Shown here: positions 10,744 to 19,298 of the stretch, piece after piece
Layout of the letters: each line of letters opens with the position of its first letter
Position numbering within the stretch: the stretch's first letter is position 1
Assembly: GCA_016190785.1 (NCBI GenBank)
Contig: JACPPX010000094.1
Span: forward strand, 1-22,454
Direction of reading: 5' to 3'
Length of the DNA: 22,454 bases
DNA from: Chloroflexota bacterium
Lineage (GTDB): Bacteria > Chloroflexota > Anaerolineae > UBA7937 > JACPPX01
Notes under the pieces: generated by a model
Database searches by the model: none
Told to the model about the DNA's origin: nothing
Seen by the model: the letters and a program-made list of their open reading frames with translations, nothing else
Made by a program: the position numbers and the translations under genes

Positions 10744-11679
10744 ATGGCTTCCTTTGACCTCTCGGTGATCATTGTCAGTTGGAACGTGCGGGATCTCCTC
10801 CGGCAGTGTCTGTCCTCCATTGACCAAAGCCTCAAAAGGAAAAACCTGTCTTCCGAGATAATCATGGTCGACAATTCCTCCGCGGATGGAACCCCAGGGA
10901 TGGTTAGGGAACAGTTTCCCGAAGTGGTTGTAGTAGAGAACCAAGAAAACATCGGTTTCAGCAAAGCCAACAATCTAGGGATAAAAAGTAGCAGAGGGCG
11001 GTACCTCCTTCTCCTCAACCCGGATACGGAAGTGATAGATGATGCCCTGGGCCGCATGGTTGGTTACATGGAGACCAACCCTCAGGTGGGAGCCCTGGGC
11101 CCCCGACTCCTCGACTCCCAGATGGAGATAATCTCCTCGCGGAGGCGATTCCCCACCCTAGCCACAGCCTTCATGGAGAGTACAACCCTTGAAAGCTGGT
11201 TTCCCAATCACCCTCTGATCCGAAGATATCGCCGCGCCGACCAGCCGGAGGATCAGGTCCAGGAAGTAGACTGGGTAGTGGGCGCAGCAATTCTTCTGCG
11301 ACGCGCCGCTTTGGAGAGAGTTGGATTCCTGGATGAAGATTTCTTCATGTACTCCGAAGAGTTGGATCTTTGCTATCGCTTGCGCCGGTCGGGATGGAAA
11401 GTGATCTATTTTCCCTTGGCCCAGATAGTGCACCACGAAGGAAAATCCAGCGAACAAGCAGAGGCTTTCAAACACCGCCAATTCCAACGAAGCAAGATTC
11501 TCTTCTTCCGCAAACACCATAGCCTCTGGGCCGCGGAGACCCTGCGACTCTTCCTTCTTTTCCACTACCTTTATCAGCTTCTCCTAGAGGGGATAAAAGG
11601 ACTTTTAGGCCACAAAAGGAGTATGCGTTTTCAGCGGGTAGGGGTCTATTGGCAGGTCATCCGCTCCGGGCTGAGGTGA
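10744..11679 (+). CDS. GT2-family glycosyltransferase (WbbL/rhamnosyltransferase-like)
   Basis: This cytosolic GT-A transferase of 311 residues starts LSVIIVSWNVRDLL with UDP/GDP-sugar-binding VDNSSADGT (42-50) and NIGFSKANNLGI. The DxD-like motif NPDTE is at 92-96, the acceptor-side block VVGAAILLRR at about 178-187, and the catalytic-region MYSEELDLCYRLRRSGW at about 202-218. This set is typical of the WbbL-like rhamnosyltransferase group, which fits the GDP-rhamnose genes upstream. The C-terminal region has a hydrophobic stretch (LRLFLLFHYLYQLLL) that may attach to the membrane. It is the first gene of a six-gene run. Sugar and acceptor are inferred from context. Confidence 0.88.
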   Translation: MASFDLSVIIVSWNVRDLLRQCLSSIDQSLKRKNLSSEIIMVDNSSADGTPGMVREQFPEVVVVENQENIGFSKANNLGIKSSRGRYLLLLNPDTEVIDDALGRMVGYMETNPQVGALGPRLLDSQMEIISSRRRFPTLATAFMESTTLESWFPNHPLIRRYRRADQPEDQVQEVDWVVGAAILLRRAALERVGFLDEDFFMYSEELDLCYRLRRSGWKVIYFPLAQIVHHEGKSSEQAEAFKHRQFQRSKILFFRKHHSLWAAETLRLFLLFHYLYQLLLEGIKGLLGHKRSMRFQRVGVYWQVIRSGLR

Positions 11680-11682
11680 AAG

Positions 11683-12861
11683 ATGTCTCCGCTCTCTGTA
11701 GGGATGATCAGCGGTGAATTTCCACCAATGCGGGGGGGAATGGGAGACTATACCCGGGAACTGGCCAAGGGCTTATCCAATTTGGGGGCCAAACCCTGGG
11801 TGCTGACCTCCTCCCGGGCCAAAATCGAGGGCATCGATCTTCCGTTTGAGGTAATACCGCTGATCCATCGCTGGGATTTTTCTTGCTTAGCCCGAATCCA
11901 GAACATTGTTGCTCAGAAGAAACCGGAAATTGTGCACCTCCAATACCAAGCTGCAGCCTATGGGATGCGCCCGGCCATCCATTTTCTTCCCTGGCGGCTG
12001 CGCCGCTCTCATCACCGACCAAAAATCTTGGTCACCTTTCACGACTTGCGAGTTCCATATCTCTTCCCCAAAGCCGGACCCTTCCGCCCCTGGGCTATGA
12101 AATTTCTGGCCCGGGGCTGCGATGCAGTGGTAACCACCGATCTCCAGGATGAAGAAACAATTAAGACTTGGGGGATGAACAAAGTTGTGTCCCTAATTCC
12201 CATCGGCAGTAATATCCCCTACCAGTCCCCGCCCGGTTACTCCCCAGAGGAATGGCGACACCGCCTGGGGATTAACTATGGAGAAACTCTGCTTACCTAC
12301 TTCGGCTTCCTGAACGAGAGCAAGGGAGGGGAAGAACTCATCCGGGCCCTGGAGATGCTGACCAGAAAAGGGGAGAGGGTAACACTTTTAATAGTCGGAG
12401 CCACAGAGGGAGGATCGGATCCCACTGACCAGGTCTATGCCCAGAAGGTTAAACGGCTCATCTCCGATTTGGGGTTGGAGGCAAAGGTGATATGGACCGG
12501 TTACGAGCCAAGCCAAAAAGTGTCTGGACACCTCTTGGCGACCGACCTCTGTGTCCTCCCCTATCGAGACGGGGCTTCTTTGCGCCGGGGCAGCCTCATG
12601 GCCGCCCTGGCCCATGGCTTGGCCATTGTCACCACCATACCCCAAACCCCAAATCCGCAAATTGTGGATGGAGAGAACATGGCTCTGGTACCCGAACAGG
12701 ACCCGAAGGCCCTGGCGGAGAAAATCGAGACACTTGCCGAAGACTACAGGCAGCGTGGGCACTTGGCAGACGGAGCTCGGCAACTAGCACAATCATTCTC
12801 CTGGGATAAAATCGCCGAGCAGACCCTCCAAGTTTACCGCCAGCTGCTAGATAGCAAATAA
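11683..12861 (+). CDS. GT4-family glycosyltransferase
   Basis: This GT-B fold transferase has 392 residues. The N-terminal half opens with ISGEFPPMRGGMGDYTRELAKGL, the usual glycine-rich loop of GT4 enzymes, and has EIVHLQYQ and VTFHDLRVPY. The C-terminal half has LLTYFGFLNESKGGEELIRAL, then IWTGYEP and YRDGASLRRGSLMAALAHGLAIVTT, the donor-binding region. The usual E-x7-E is not well conserved there; a serine/arginine-rich version takes its place. It begins 3 bases after the GT2 stop codon. A likely role is adding a sugar to a lipid-linked glycan on the inner face of the membrane; the donor sugar is unknown. Confidence 0.87.
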   Translation: MSPLSVGMISGEFPPMRGGMGDYTRELAKGLSNLGAKPWVLTSSRAKIEGIDLPFEVIPLIHRWDFSCLARIQNIVAQKKPEIVHLQYQAAAYGMRPAIHFLPWRLRRSHHRPKILVTFHDLRVPYLFPKAGPFRPWAMKFLARGCDAVVTTDLQDEETIKTWGMNKVVSLIPIGSNIPYQSPPGYSPEEWRHRLGINYGETLLTYFGFLNESKGGEELIRALEMLTRKGERVTLLIVGATEGGSDPTDQVYAQKVKRLISDLGLEAKVIWTGYEPSQKVSGHLLATDLCVLPYRDGASLRRGSLMAALAHGLAIVTTIPQTPNPQIVDGENMALVPEQDPKALAEKIETLAEDYRQRGHLADGARQLAQSFSWDKIAEQTLQVYRQLLDSK

Positions 12862-12878
12862 ATTCTCCACAACCCTAC

Positions 12879-15116
12879 ATGGCCTCAGAAATCAATCCGC
12901 TTAAGGAATGGCAACGGCATCTTGCCGTTGTAGGCTTTCTTGCCCTATGGTGTATTTTCTTTTTCTGGCCGGTGCTTACCTTCGACCAAGAGCAAAGGCT
13001 TTACTTTCCGGCTGGGGATTTCAGCGACCAGTTCTACCTTTTTACGTTATATGCCTCGCAGCGGATCAAAGCGGGAGAGCTTCCGCTATGGAACCCTTAT
13101 ACCCTGAGTGGCCATCCCTTTATCGCTGATGTCCAATCCGCAGTTTTTTATCCCCTCCGGCTGCTCACTATTTTTCTAAGTGGTCCAGGCAGGTTTCCCT
13201 TCCACGCCCTAGAGTTAGAGGCTATATTTCACTTTTTCCTGGGCAGCCTTTTCACTTATTTTTTTGTTTTTCGCATCCTCCGCTCCAGAATTCCCGCTCT
13301 GGTATCGGCCATAGTTTTTGCCTATGGGGGGTATCTCACCTCTTACCCCCCGCTGCAACTAGCCATCCTGGAGGTAGACATCTGGCTACCCCTCATCCTC
13401 CTGATCTTAGATCGGGCTTGGGAAAAGTTCGAGAAGGAAAAAGCCCGTTTCCCTTTTGCCCTGGCGGGGATCATTTTTGGAATCTCAATTCTAGCCGGCC
13501 ACCCCCAATCCTCAATGTATGTGTTTTATACCAGCCTGCTCTATTTCCTTTTTCGGGGGTATCGGCACGCGCGGTGGCAAGAGTCAGGCGGACTGCTGGC
13601 CATTTTTCTTACAACTGGCTTCGGGCTCTCTGCAGCCCAAATCATACCTAGCATTGAGTACCTATCCTTATCCACCCGAGCTCAGACCACCTATGAGCAG
13701 GTAGCCCATGGCTTCCTTCCCGAAGAATTCATCCAGCTCCTCCTCCCTGAATCTCTGACCGTGTGGTCGCCGATGTATGTGGGTATCCTGCCCCTGCTCC
13801 TAGGGATCTGGGGGGTGGTGCAGCGGCCCAACCGCTGGCCACTTTTCTGGGCCGGGCTGGCAATAGCCTCCTTATTCCTTTCCTTGGGCGAGAATTTTTT
13901 CCTATACCGCCTTTTCTACGTCGCGGTTCCCGGATTCAGCATGTTCCGCGGGCAGGAACGAGCTATTTTTCTATTCTCCTTCAGCATAGCAGTACTCGCC
14001 GGATATGGAACTGCCAGCCTGCTTCCTTCCCAGATTGTTTCAGCAGAGGAAAGAGTAAAGGCTTTCTTGCGTTTGGCCCTTCTGGCGGTTGCTGAAGGGT
14101 TATTTTTATTAGGGGTAATTTTATACACTTCGCTCCGCGAGGATTTTTCCACAAACAGCATCCTGGATGGAGAGCTCCGGGGGGGTCTTGTCCTCTTACT
14201 TTTCTTTGCCCTAAGCACGGCCTTCATCTGGACTCGTGGCAGATCTCCTATCCCGATAAGCAGTTTCACTGCCCTAGTTTTGGCTTTTATCCTCCTCGAC
14301 CTTTTCCTCGTCAACAGCACAAACAACTTAATGTCTACAAACCCGGAAGACAATTATCGCCTCCGCGCTTGGATAGAACCTATCCTTGCCGAACAAGGAT
14401 TATTTCGGGTGGATAACTGGGCGGGAGGGGCCAGAAATTATGGAGTAGCCTATGCCCTCCAAGAAATCAGCGGGTCGAGCCCTCTCCGTTTGCAGCGCTA
14501 CCGTAGTCTATTATCCCTGCCCCGCGAGAGAATCTGGCAACTGCTCTCCGTAAAATATGTCCGGGCCTCCACTCCCACTTTGGAAATGGAAAGTGAAATC
14601 GTACATCAGGAATTCCGTACCAATGGAGAATTTTTCCTCCACCGTCTAGCCACACCGACTCCCCGAGCCTATGTGACATACGAGGTAGCGGTAATGAGTG
14701 ACAGAAAAGCACTGCGAGTCTTGTCCGACCCCCAGTGGGATATCCAGAGCACAGTCATCCTCGCTGAAGAATCACCTTTCCCAGCACTTGATTCTCCAAT
14801 TGCCGGCCATATGGCTAATATCACTTTATACGAACCAGAAAAGATAGTTATCGAAGCCGATGCCCGGGCTAATGGTTTCTTGATACTAAGCGAAATCTTT
14901 TACCCTGGCTGGCGGGCCACAGTAGATGGAATCGGAGCAAAAATATACCGCGCCAATTACACACTCCACGCCATACCCCTCACCCCCGGAAAACATACCG
15001 TAGAGATGGTCTATGATCCTCCTTCGGTGAAAATGGGAATAAGTATATCGCTCCTAACCCTAGCCGCATTTTTGGTAGCGGGGACCACTTACTGGCGGAG
15101 AAATATCTGCGGATAA
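12879..15116 (+). CDS. YfhO-like polytopic membrane protein (GT-C type)
   Basis: This large 745-residue membrane protein has many hydrophobic helices through about residue 480, followed by an extracytoplasmic C-terminal part and a last helix (ISISLLTLAAFLVAGTTYW). The N-terminus holds GDFSDQFYLFTLYASQ and GELPLWNPYTLSGHPFIADVQSAVFYPL, the signature of the YfhO family. The domain before the last helix contains FYPGWRATVDG and LTPGKHTVEMVYDPP, also family features. Members are thought to be GT-C glycosyltransferases that use lipid-linked sugars outside the membrane, for instance to decorate surface polymers. It lies 17 bases after the GT4 gene and 3 bases before the methyltransferase. The exact acceptor is unknown. 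Confidence 0.82.
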   Translation: MASEINPLKEWQRHLAVVGFLALWCIFFFWPVLTFDQEQRLYFPAGDFSDQFYLFTLYASQRIKAGELPLWNPYTLSGHPFIADVQSAVFYPLRLLTIFLSGPGRFPFHALELEAIFHFFLGSLFTYFFVFRILRSRIPALVSAIVFAYGGYLTSYPPLQLAILEVDIWLPLILLILDRAWEKFEKEKARFPFALAGIIFGISILAGHPQSSMYVFYTSLLYFLFRGYRHARWQESGGLLAIFLTTGFGLSAAQIIPSIEYLSLSTRAQTTYEQVAHGFLPEEFIQLLLPESLTVWSPMYVGILPLLLGIWGVVQRPNRWPLFWAGLAIASLFLSLGENFFLYRLFYVAVPGFSMFRGQERAIFLFSFSIAVLAGYGTASLLPSQIVSAEERVKAFLRLALLAVAEGLFLLGVILYTSLREDFSTNSILDGELRGGLVLLLFFALSTAFIWTRGRSPIPISSFTALVLAFILLDLFLVNSTNNLMSTNPEDNYRLRAWIEPILAEQGLFRVDNWAGGARNYGVAYALQEISGSSPLRLQRYRSLLSLPRERIWQLLSVKYVRASTPTLEMESEIVHQEFRTNGEFFLHRLATPTPRAYVTYEVAVMSDRKALRVLSDPQWDIQSTVILAEESPFPALDSPIAGHMANITLYEPEKIVIEADARANGFLILSEIFYPGWRATVDGIGAKIYRANYTLHAIPLTPGKHTVEMVYDPPSVKMGISISLLTLAAFLVAGTTYWRRNICG

Positions 15117-15119
15117 AAT

Positions 15120-15857
15120 ATGCAGCCGGAAGAATACGAGCGCGTGTATGCTTTGGAAGATTCCCACTGGTGGTATGTGGGCATGCGAGATATTAGTCTG
15201 TCCCTCCTGGACTCCACCAATGCAAAAGCAGGCCGAGGGTTGATTGTTCTGGACGCGGGGTGTGGAACAGGAGGCATGCTGCCTGATCTCGCAAAATACG
15301 GTCGAGTTTTGGGGTGTGACATCTCGCCCCACGCCCTAGCCCTCAGCCAAAAGCGGGGAGAGACCTCCCTCTGCCAATCATCAGTGGAGAATTTACCATT
15401 TGCCGAGGGGAGTTTTGACTTGGTTACTTCCTTCGATGTCCTATACCACTTGCAGGTCAAAGAAGACCAACGGGCCCTGGCAGAGTACTACCGCATCCTC
15501 AAAAAGGGGGGGCGGCTTTTGCTACGGGTTGCGGCCTACGATTGGCTGCGGGGGCGACATGACCTTGCCATCCATACCCGCCACCGTTATACCGCTCCGG
15601 AATTGGCAAAGAAGATGGCCCAGGCTGGATTCACCTTAGAGCGGCTGACCTACGCTAATACTTTCCTCTTTCCGTTAGCGGTTATGAAACGCCTTGGGGA
15701 ATGGATAACCAAGTCCCAAGAGCCTCGCTCCGATGTGCAGCCCGTGCCGCGGTGGGCCAACCGGCTGCTCGCCGAGGTTCTATACCTGGAGAAGAAGTGG
15801 CTCCGCCGCTTTGACTTACCTTTCGGGCTCTCCGTAATCGCCATGGGAAGAAAATAA
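15120..15857 (+). CDS. Class I SAM-dependent methyltransferase
   Basis: This 245-residue protein carries motif I LDAGCGTGG at about 44-52, the acidic ribose-binding CDIS, SVENLPFAEGSFDLVTSFDVLYHL as motifs II and III, and the post-motif LKKGGRLLLRV. The N-terminal EEYERVYALEDSHWWYVGMRD is common in methyltransferases from polysaccharide clusters. It starts 3 bases after the YfhO-like gene, and the GT39 gene starts at the very next base after its stop codon. The context suggests O-methylation of a sugar in the glycan, or of a lipid intermediate; the substrate is not identifiable. SAM could come from the ahcY/mat genes upstream. Confidence 0.88.
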   Translation: MQPEEYERVYALEDSHWWYVGMRDISLSLLDSTNAKAGRGLIVLDAGCGTGGMLPDLAKYGRVLGCDISPHALALSQKRGETSLCQSSVENLPFAEGSFDLVTSFDVLYHLQVKEDQRALAEYYRILKKGGRLLLRVAAYDWLRGRHDLAIHTRHRYTAPELAKKMAQAGFTLERLTYANTFLFPLAVMKRLGEWITKSQEPRSDVQPVPRWANRLLAEVLYLEKKWLRRFDLPFGLSVIAMGRK

Positions 15858-17777
15858 ATGTTCGGCCGTTTCGTCATACTTCGTCACAACATTGTGTTTA
15901 TCGCCCTTCTCCTAACCTTTCTTTCTTTTCTTCTCCGTATCTATCTTATTTCTGACCAGCCCTTGCGGGGCGATGAATCTTTCACCATCCAGTTTTCCGC
16001 CCGGCCCCTCGAGCAGGTCTTTCCCGAGATTGCCACGGTTGAACCTAATCCACCGCTCTACTATCTACTTTTCAACTGGTGGGTAGCATTGACCGGCCAG
16101 AGCGAGTTCTCCACCCGTTTTTTCTCCCTCCTATTCGGCGTGCTATGCATTCCCCTGGTATACCGTCTGGGAGAGGTAATGGGAAGAAAAGATGTGGGGC
16201 TGGTGGCCGCATTGCTGATTGGGATCAACCCATTCCAAATATGGCACTCGCAAGATGTACGGCTCTATACCCTTTGGCCGGCGATTACCCTGTTTAGTTT
16301 TATCTTCTTGATTCTAGCCTTGGAGAAAAAACGTAGTCTATACTGGATGCTTTATGGCCTATTCTCCTTAGCTGGCCTATACACCCATTACTTCCATGCT
16401 TTCATCCTCCTCGCCCAAAATATTTATTTCATTACCCAAGTTGTCCACTGGAGACCCTCTCACGATGCGGGGGATAAGCGAAGTATGTGGCAGAAATGGT
16501 TTGCTCTCCAGGGGACGCTTGTCCTCCTCTACCTACCCTGGCTTTTAATTACTAACCGGCCAACAACTTATCATCCCAGCGGCCAAGCCCCAGAGGCATT
16601 CGAGGTATTTCCCTTATTAGCCGGGACTTTCGGAGTCGGGGAAACTGTGCCAGGTGAGTTCTCCCTCCTTGCTGGATGGCTGCTAATTCTACTCTCCCTC
16701 TTGGCAGTAGTTGCCGAGTTGCGGAAAGAGCAGCGCTATCTACTACTCTTGCTGATCCACATCCTTATCCCCGCCCTGGGGGTATATCTTTTGTCCCAAT
16801 GGAGGCCTTTCTTTCGGGAGCGGTACCTGAATGCCCTCGCCCCCGGTTTCTATCTTCTTTGGGGGTATGGTCTAATTGCCATCCGCGACCGGTTTGCCAA
16901 TGGCAGAAATTGGTTGCTTAGCATCGGGCTGGCAATCTTCGCTCTAGCCGCGGCTTACTCCCTCAACAATTACTGGAATGACCCGGCCTATGCCAAAAGC
17001 CAAAACTGGCCGCGGCTGGCCAATTTTCTGGAGAAAAATTCCGGAAGCGGAGATGTGATCATTTTCAACTACCCTGATCCCACCCTAGATTACTATTACG
17101 ATGGGTCGGCACTACTTTTGATCGTCCCCCACGGATTCACTACCCCCGCGATCAAAAGAGAAACGGTTGAAACCCTCTGGGATTTGATAAACCGATACCA
17201 GAGAATCTGGCTCTTGCCTCTTCGCCACCCCGCCTGGGATAAGGAAGGGCTGGTCGAGACTTGGCTTAACCTCCACTCCCGAGTTGAGCAGAGAAGAAGC
17301 CCGGCTGGCTTCCCCTTGCTCCTCTATATCCCTGAACTGGTCGGCGAGGAGGAGATCCAAAACCACCTCGATTTGCGACTCGGGGATAGCCTACAATTGG
17401 CCGGCTACACCCTGCAGGAAGAAGGCCCGATTCTGTCTCCGGGCGAAACCCTCCCCCTAACTCTTTTCTGGAAAGCATTGAGACCAGTGGAAGAGAGCTA
17501 CCACGTCTTTGTCCACCTTCAGGATCAAGAGGGAAGGATAGTGGTTCAGCAGGACAATCCCCCCCAGGAGGGAAAATACCCTACCAACTTGTGGGCTACG
17601 GGGGAACTGATCCGCGATGAATATCGGCTAATTATCCCTCCAGACACTCCGCCAAGGAGTTATCATTTGACTGTAGGGCTGTACCTCCTAGACAGCGGAG
17701 AGCGGCTAGCGGTTTTCGATACCCAGGGAAATGTCCTAGGAGATCAAATCACTATACTGGAGATAGAGATCGAGTGA
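15858..17777 (+). CDS. GT39-like membrane glycosyltransferase with C-terminal beta-domain
   Basis: This 639-residue PMT/ArnT-type GT-C transferase would move a sugar from a polyprenyl-phosphate carrier outside the membrane. The first helix is followed by LRGDESF with D39/E40, the family's catalytic acidic pair in loop 1, and then EPNPPLYYLL at 62-71. About ten further hydrophobic helices continue to around residue 375. From about residue 506 the protein has a soluble beta-rich domain (LRLGDSLQLAGYTL, SPGETLPLTLFWKAL, YHVFVHLQD, PTNLWATGELIRDEY, YHLTVGLYLLDSGERL). From memory this combination is frequent in Chloroflexota membrane proteins. Start codon and the preceding stop are directly adjacent, so it is in the operon. 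Confidence 0.87.
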   Translation: MFGRFVILRHNIVFIALLLTFLSFLLRIYLISDQPLRGDESFTIQFSARPLEQVFPEIATVEPNPPLYYLLFNWWVALTGQSEFSTRFFSLLFGVLCIPLVYRLGEVMGRKDVGLVAALLIGINPFQIWHSQDVRLYTLWPAITLFSFIFLILALEKKRSLYWMLYGLFSLAGLYTHYFHAFILLAQNIYFITQVVHWRPSHDAGDKRSMWQKWFALQGTLVLLYLPWLLITNRPTTYHPSGQAPEAFEVFPLLAGTFGVGETVPGEFSLLAGWLLILLSLLAVVAELRKEQRYLLLLLIHILIPALGVYLLSQWRPFFRERYLNALAPGFYLLWGYGLIAIRDRFANGRNWLLSIGLAIFALAAAYSLNNYWNDPAYAKSQNWPRLANFLEKNSGSGDVIIFNYPDPTLDYYYDGSALLLIVPHGFTTPAIKRETVETLWDLINRYQRIWLLPLRHPAWDKEGLVETWLNLHSRVEQRRSPAGFPLLLYIPELVGEEEIQNHLDLRLGDSLQLAGYTLQEEGPILSPGETLPLTLFWKALRPVEESYHVFVHLQDQEGRIVVQQDNPPQEGKYPTNLWATGELIRDEYRLIIPPDTPPRSYHLTVGLYLLDSGERLAVFDTQGNVLGDQITILEIEIE

Positions 17778-17821
17778 GTGGTCTTGTAGGAAGTATAAAC
17801 CGGGACTAAGATATAAAAGCG

Positions 17822-19249
17822 ATGTCAGTCACTATCCTAGGCAGAACGGTAAACGGGAACTTGATTTTCTGGGGCAGCCTAGCCCTAGTGGGGATTATCC
17901 TCGGCTTGGCCTTGGCTCTCCTCACCCCCCTCTGGGCTGGGGCTGTCCTGGCCGCAATTTTCCTGGGCCTCGCCGTGCTGCGCAGCATCCAGGTTGGATT
18001 CTTCAGCCTTATCGCCATCGCCGCCCTCCTTCCCTTTGCCGCCATCCCCATTTACATTGGTTTCTACCCCACTTTCCTTGACGCCGCTCTCCTAGGGGTT
18101 CTGGGGGTCTTCCTCGCTCGCATCCTTACTCGCCGGCAAGAACAAATGATCACCTCTCCATTAGATGGGCCGGTGATCATTTTTATGCTCCTGGCCACCG
18201 CTTCCTTCATCGCCGGACTTAGCCATGCCCTCCTCACCCGCGACGCATTACGCCATTTCGTTGAAGTTCTCCTCGCCATCAGCCTCTTCTTTGCCACCCT
18301 TAACTTAGTGTCGGAACGAAATATAGTGCGCAGAATCGTTCAGGCGCTTATCGTGGCAGGAAGCGTAGAAGCGAGCATCGGGATAGTGCTCTATTTTCTG
18401 CCCCAAGATCTGACGGTCCGTCTCCTCTCCCTCCTTCGTGTTTTCCACTACCCCTCCGGTTTCGGGGTCCTGCGCTTCATCGAGGATGATCCTCTCCTGC
18501 CCATGCGGGCCATTGCCACCTCCATTGACCCCAATGTCCTAGGGGGGCTACTTCTGCTTATCTCCGCCTTAACCGCCCCGCAGCTTTTCACTTCCCGCCC
18601 GGTCCTTCCTCGAGTTTTGACCTTTGGTTTCCTGGGAGTGCTCTTGGTCTGTTTGCTTCTGACCTTCTCCCGCGGTTCTCTGGTGGGCTTAGCTGCTTCT
18701 TTCCTATTCATTAGCCTGGTTCGCCACCGCCGACTGTTAGTGCTAATGCTCCTCCTCGGACTAGCTCTGCTTATTCTCCCCGCCACCCAGGGCTATGTAG
18801 AACACTTCCTCCGCGGGCTCCGTGGCGAGGACCTGGCTACCCAGATGCGCTTTGGGGAATATAAGGATGCTATCGAACTCGTCTCCCGCTACCCCTGGTT
18901 CGGGGTCGGGTTTGGGGAAGCGCCGAGCATTGACCTCTATATCGGGGTCTCCAACGTTTACTTGCTGATGGCCGAGAACATGGGACTGATAGGGGTCTTC
19001 GCCTTTTTCCTGATCATCCTCATTTTCTTCAGCTACACCTGGCCCCGTCTCCGGGCTGCTTCCTCAGATCCGGAAATCGAAGCTATTCTACTTGGGCTAA
19101 TGGCCTCGATAATAGGACTATTGGTAGCAGGTATCTTCGACCACTACTTCTTCAACCTCGATTTCCCCCACTCTGTATCCCTATTCTGGTTATTTATGGG
19201 CTTGGCGGTCTCCGCCGCCCGATTAAGCGAAGCAAGGCCAAGGGAATAA
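17822..19249 (+). CDS. O-antigen ligase/polymerase-like membrane protein (Wzy_C)
   Basis: This 475-residue polytopic protein has about ten hydrophobic helices. It has the Wzy_C/WaaL-type hallmark LLTFSRGSLVGL (SRG at 283-285) and a large periplasmic-side loop ending in QMRFGEYKDAIELVSRYPWFGVGFGE (from about 341). The last helices follow EIEAILLGLMAS. Members link or polymerise lipid-carried oligosaccharides outside the membrane, so it is the likely final step of the glycan operon. The gap before it is 44 bases, larger than those before the other genes; it contains two TATAAA sequences but no good -35. The 3' end is followed within four bases by a stem-loop. Confidence 0.87.
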   Translation: MSVTILGRTVNGNLIFWGSLALVGIILGLALALLTPLWAGAVLAAIFLGLAVLRSIQVGFFSLIAIAALLPFAAIPIYIGFYPTFLDAALLGVLGVFLARILTRRQEQMITSPLDGPVIIFMLLATASFIAGLSHALLTRDALRHFVEVLLAISLFFATLNLVSERNIVRRIVQALIVAGSVEASIGIVLYFLPQDLTVRLLSLLRVFHYPSGFGVLRFIEDDPLLPMRAIATSIDPNVLGGLLLLISALTAPQLFTSRPVLPRVLTFGFLGVLLVCLLLTFSRGSLVGLAASFLFISLVRHRRLLVLMLLLGLALLILPATQGYVEHFLRGLRGEDLATQMRFGEYKDAIELVSRYPWFGVGFGEAPSIDLYIGVSNVYLLMAENMGLIGVFAFFLIILIFFSYTWPRLRAASSDPEIEAILLGLMASIIGLLVAGIFDHYFFNLDFPHSVSLFWLFMGLAVSAARLSEARPRE

Positions 19250-19252
19250 AAC

Positions 19253-19274
19253 AAGCCTCCTAAATAGGAGGCTT
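19253..19274 (-). terminator. Intrinsic terminator between convergent Wzy-like gene and fabH
   Basis: A perfect 8-base-pair stem AAGCCTCC / GGAGGCTT (19253-19260 with 19267-19274) encloses a 6-base loop. On the - strand it is followed by GTTTTATT, a U-rich tail, so it should stop fabH transcription. On the + strand no T-run follows the stem, so it may also end the glycan operon, but less efficiently. Confidence 0.8.
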
Positions 19275-19298
19275 AGCAGTTATCGAAACGCTGTCGGC

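Noticed and set aside
17784..17817. TATAAA sequences at 17793 and 17812 as an internal promoter for the Wzy-like gene
   Set aside because: No acceptable -35 at the right distance. The second lies only 4 bases before the ATG, too close to start transcription upstream of it.
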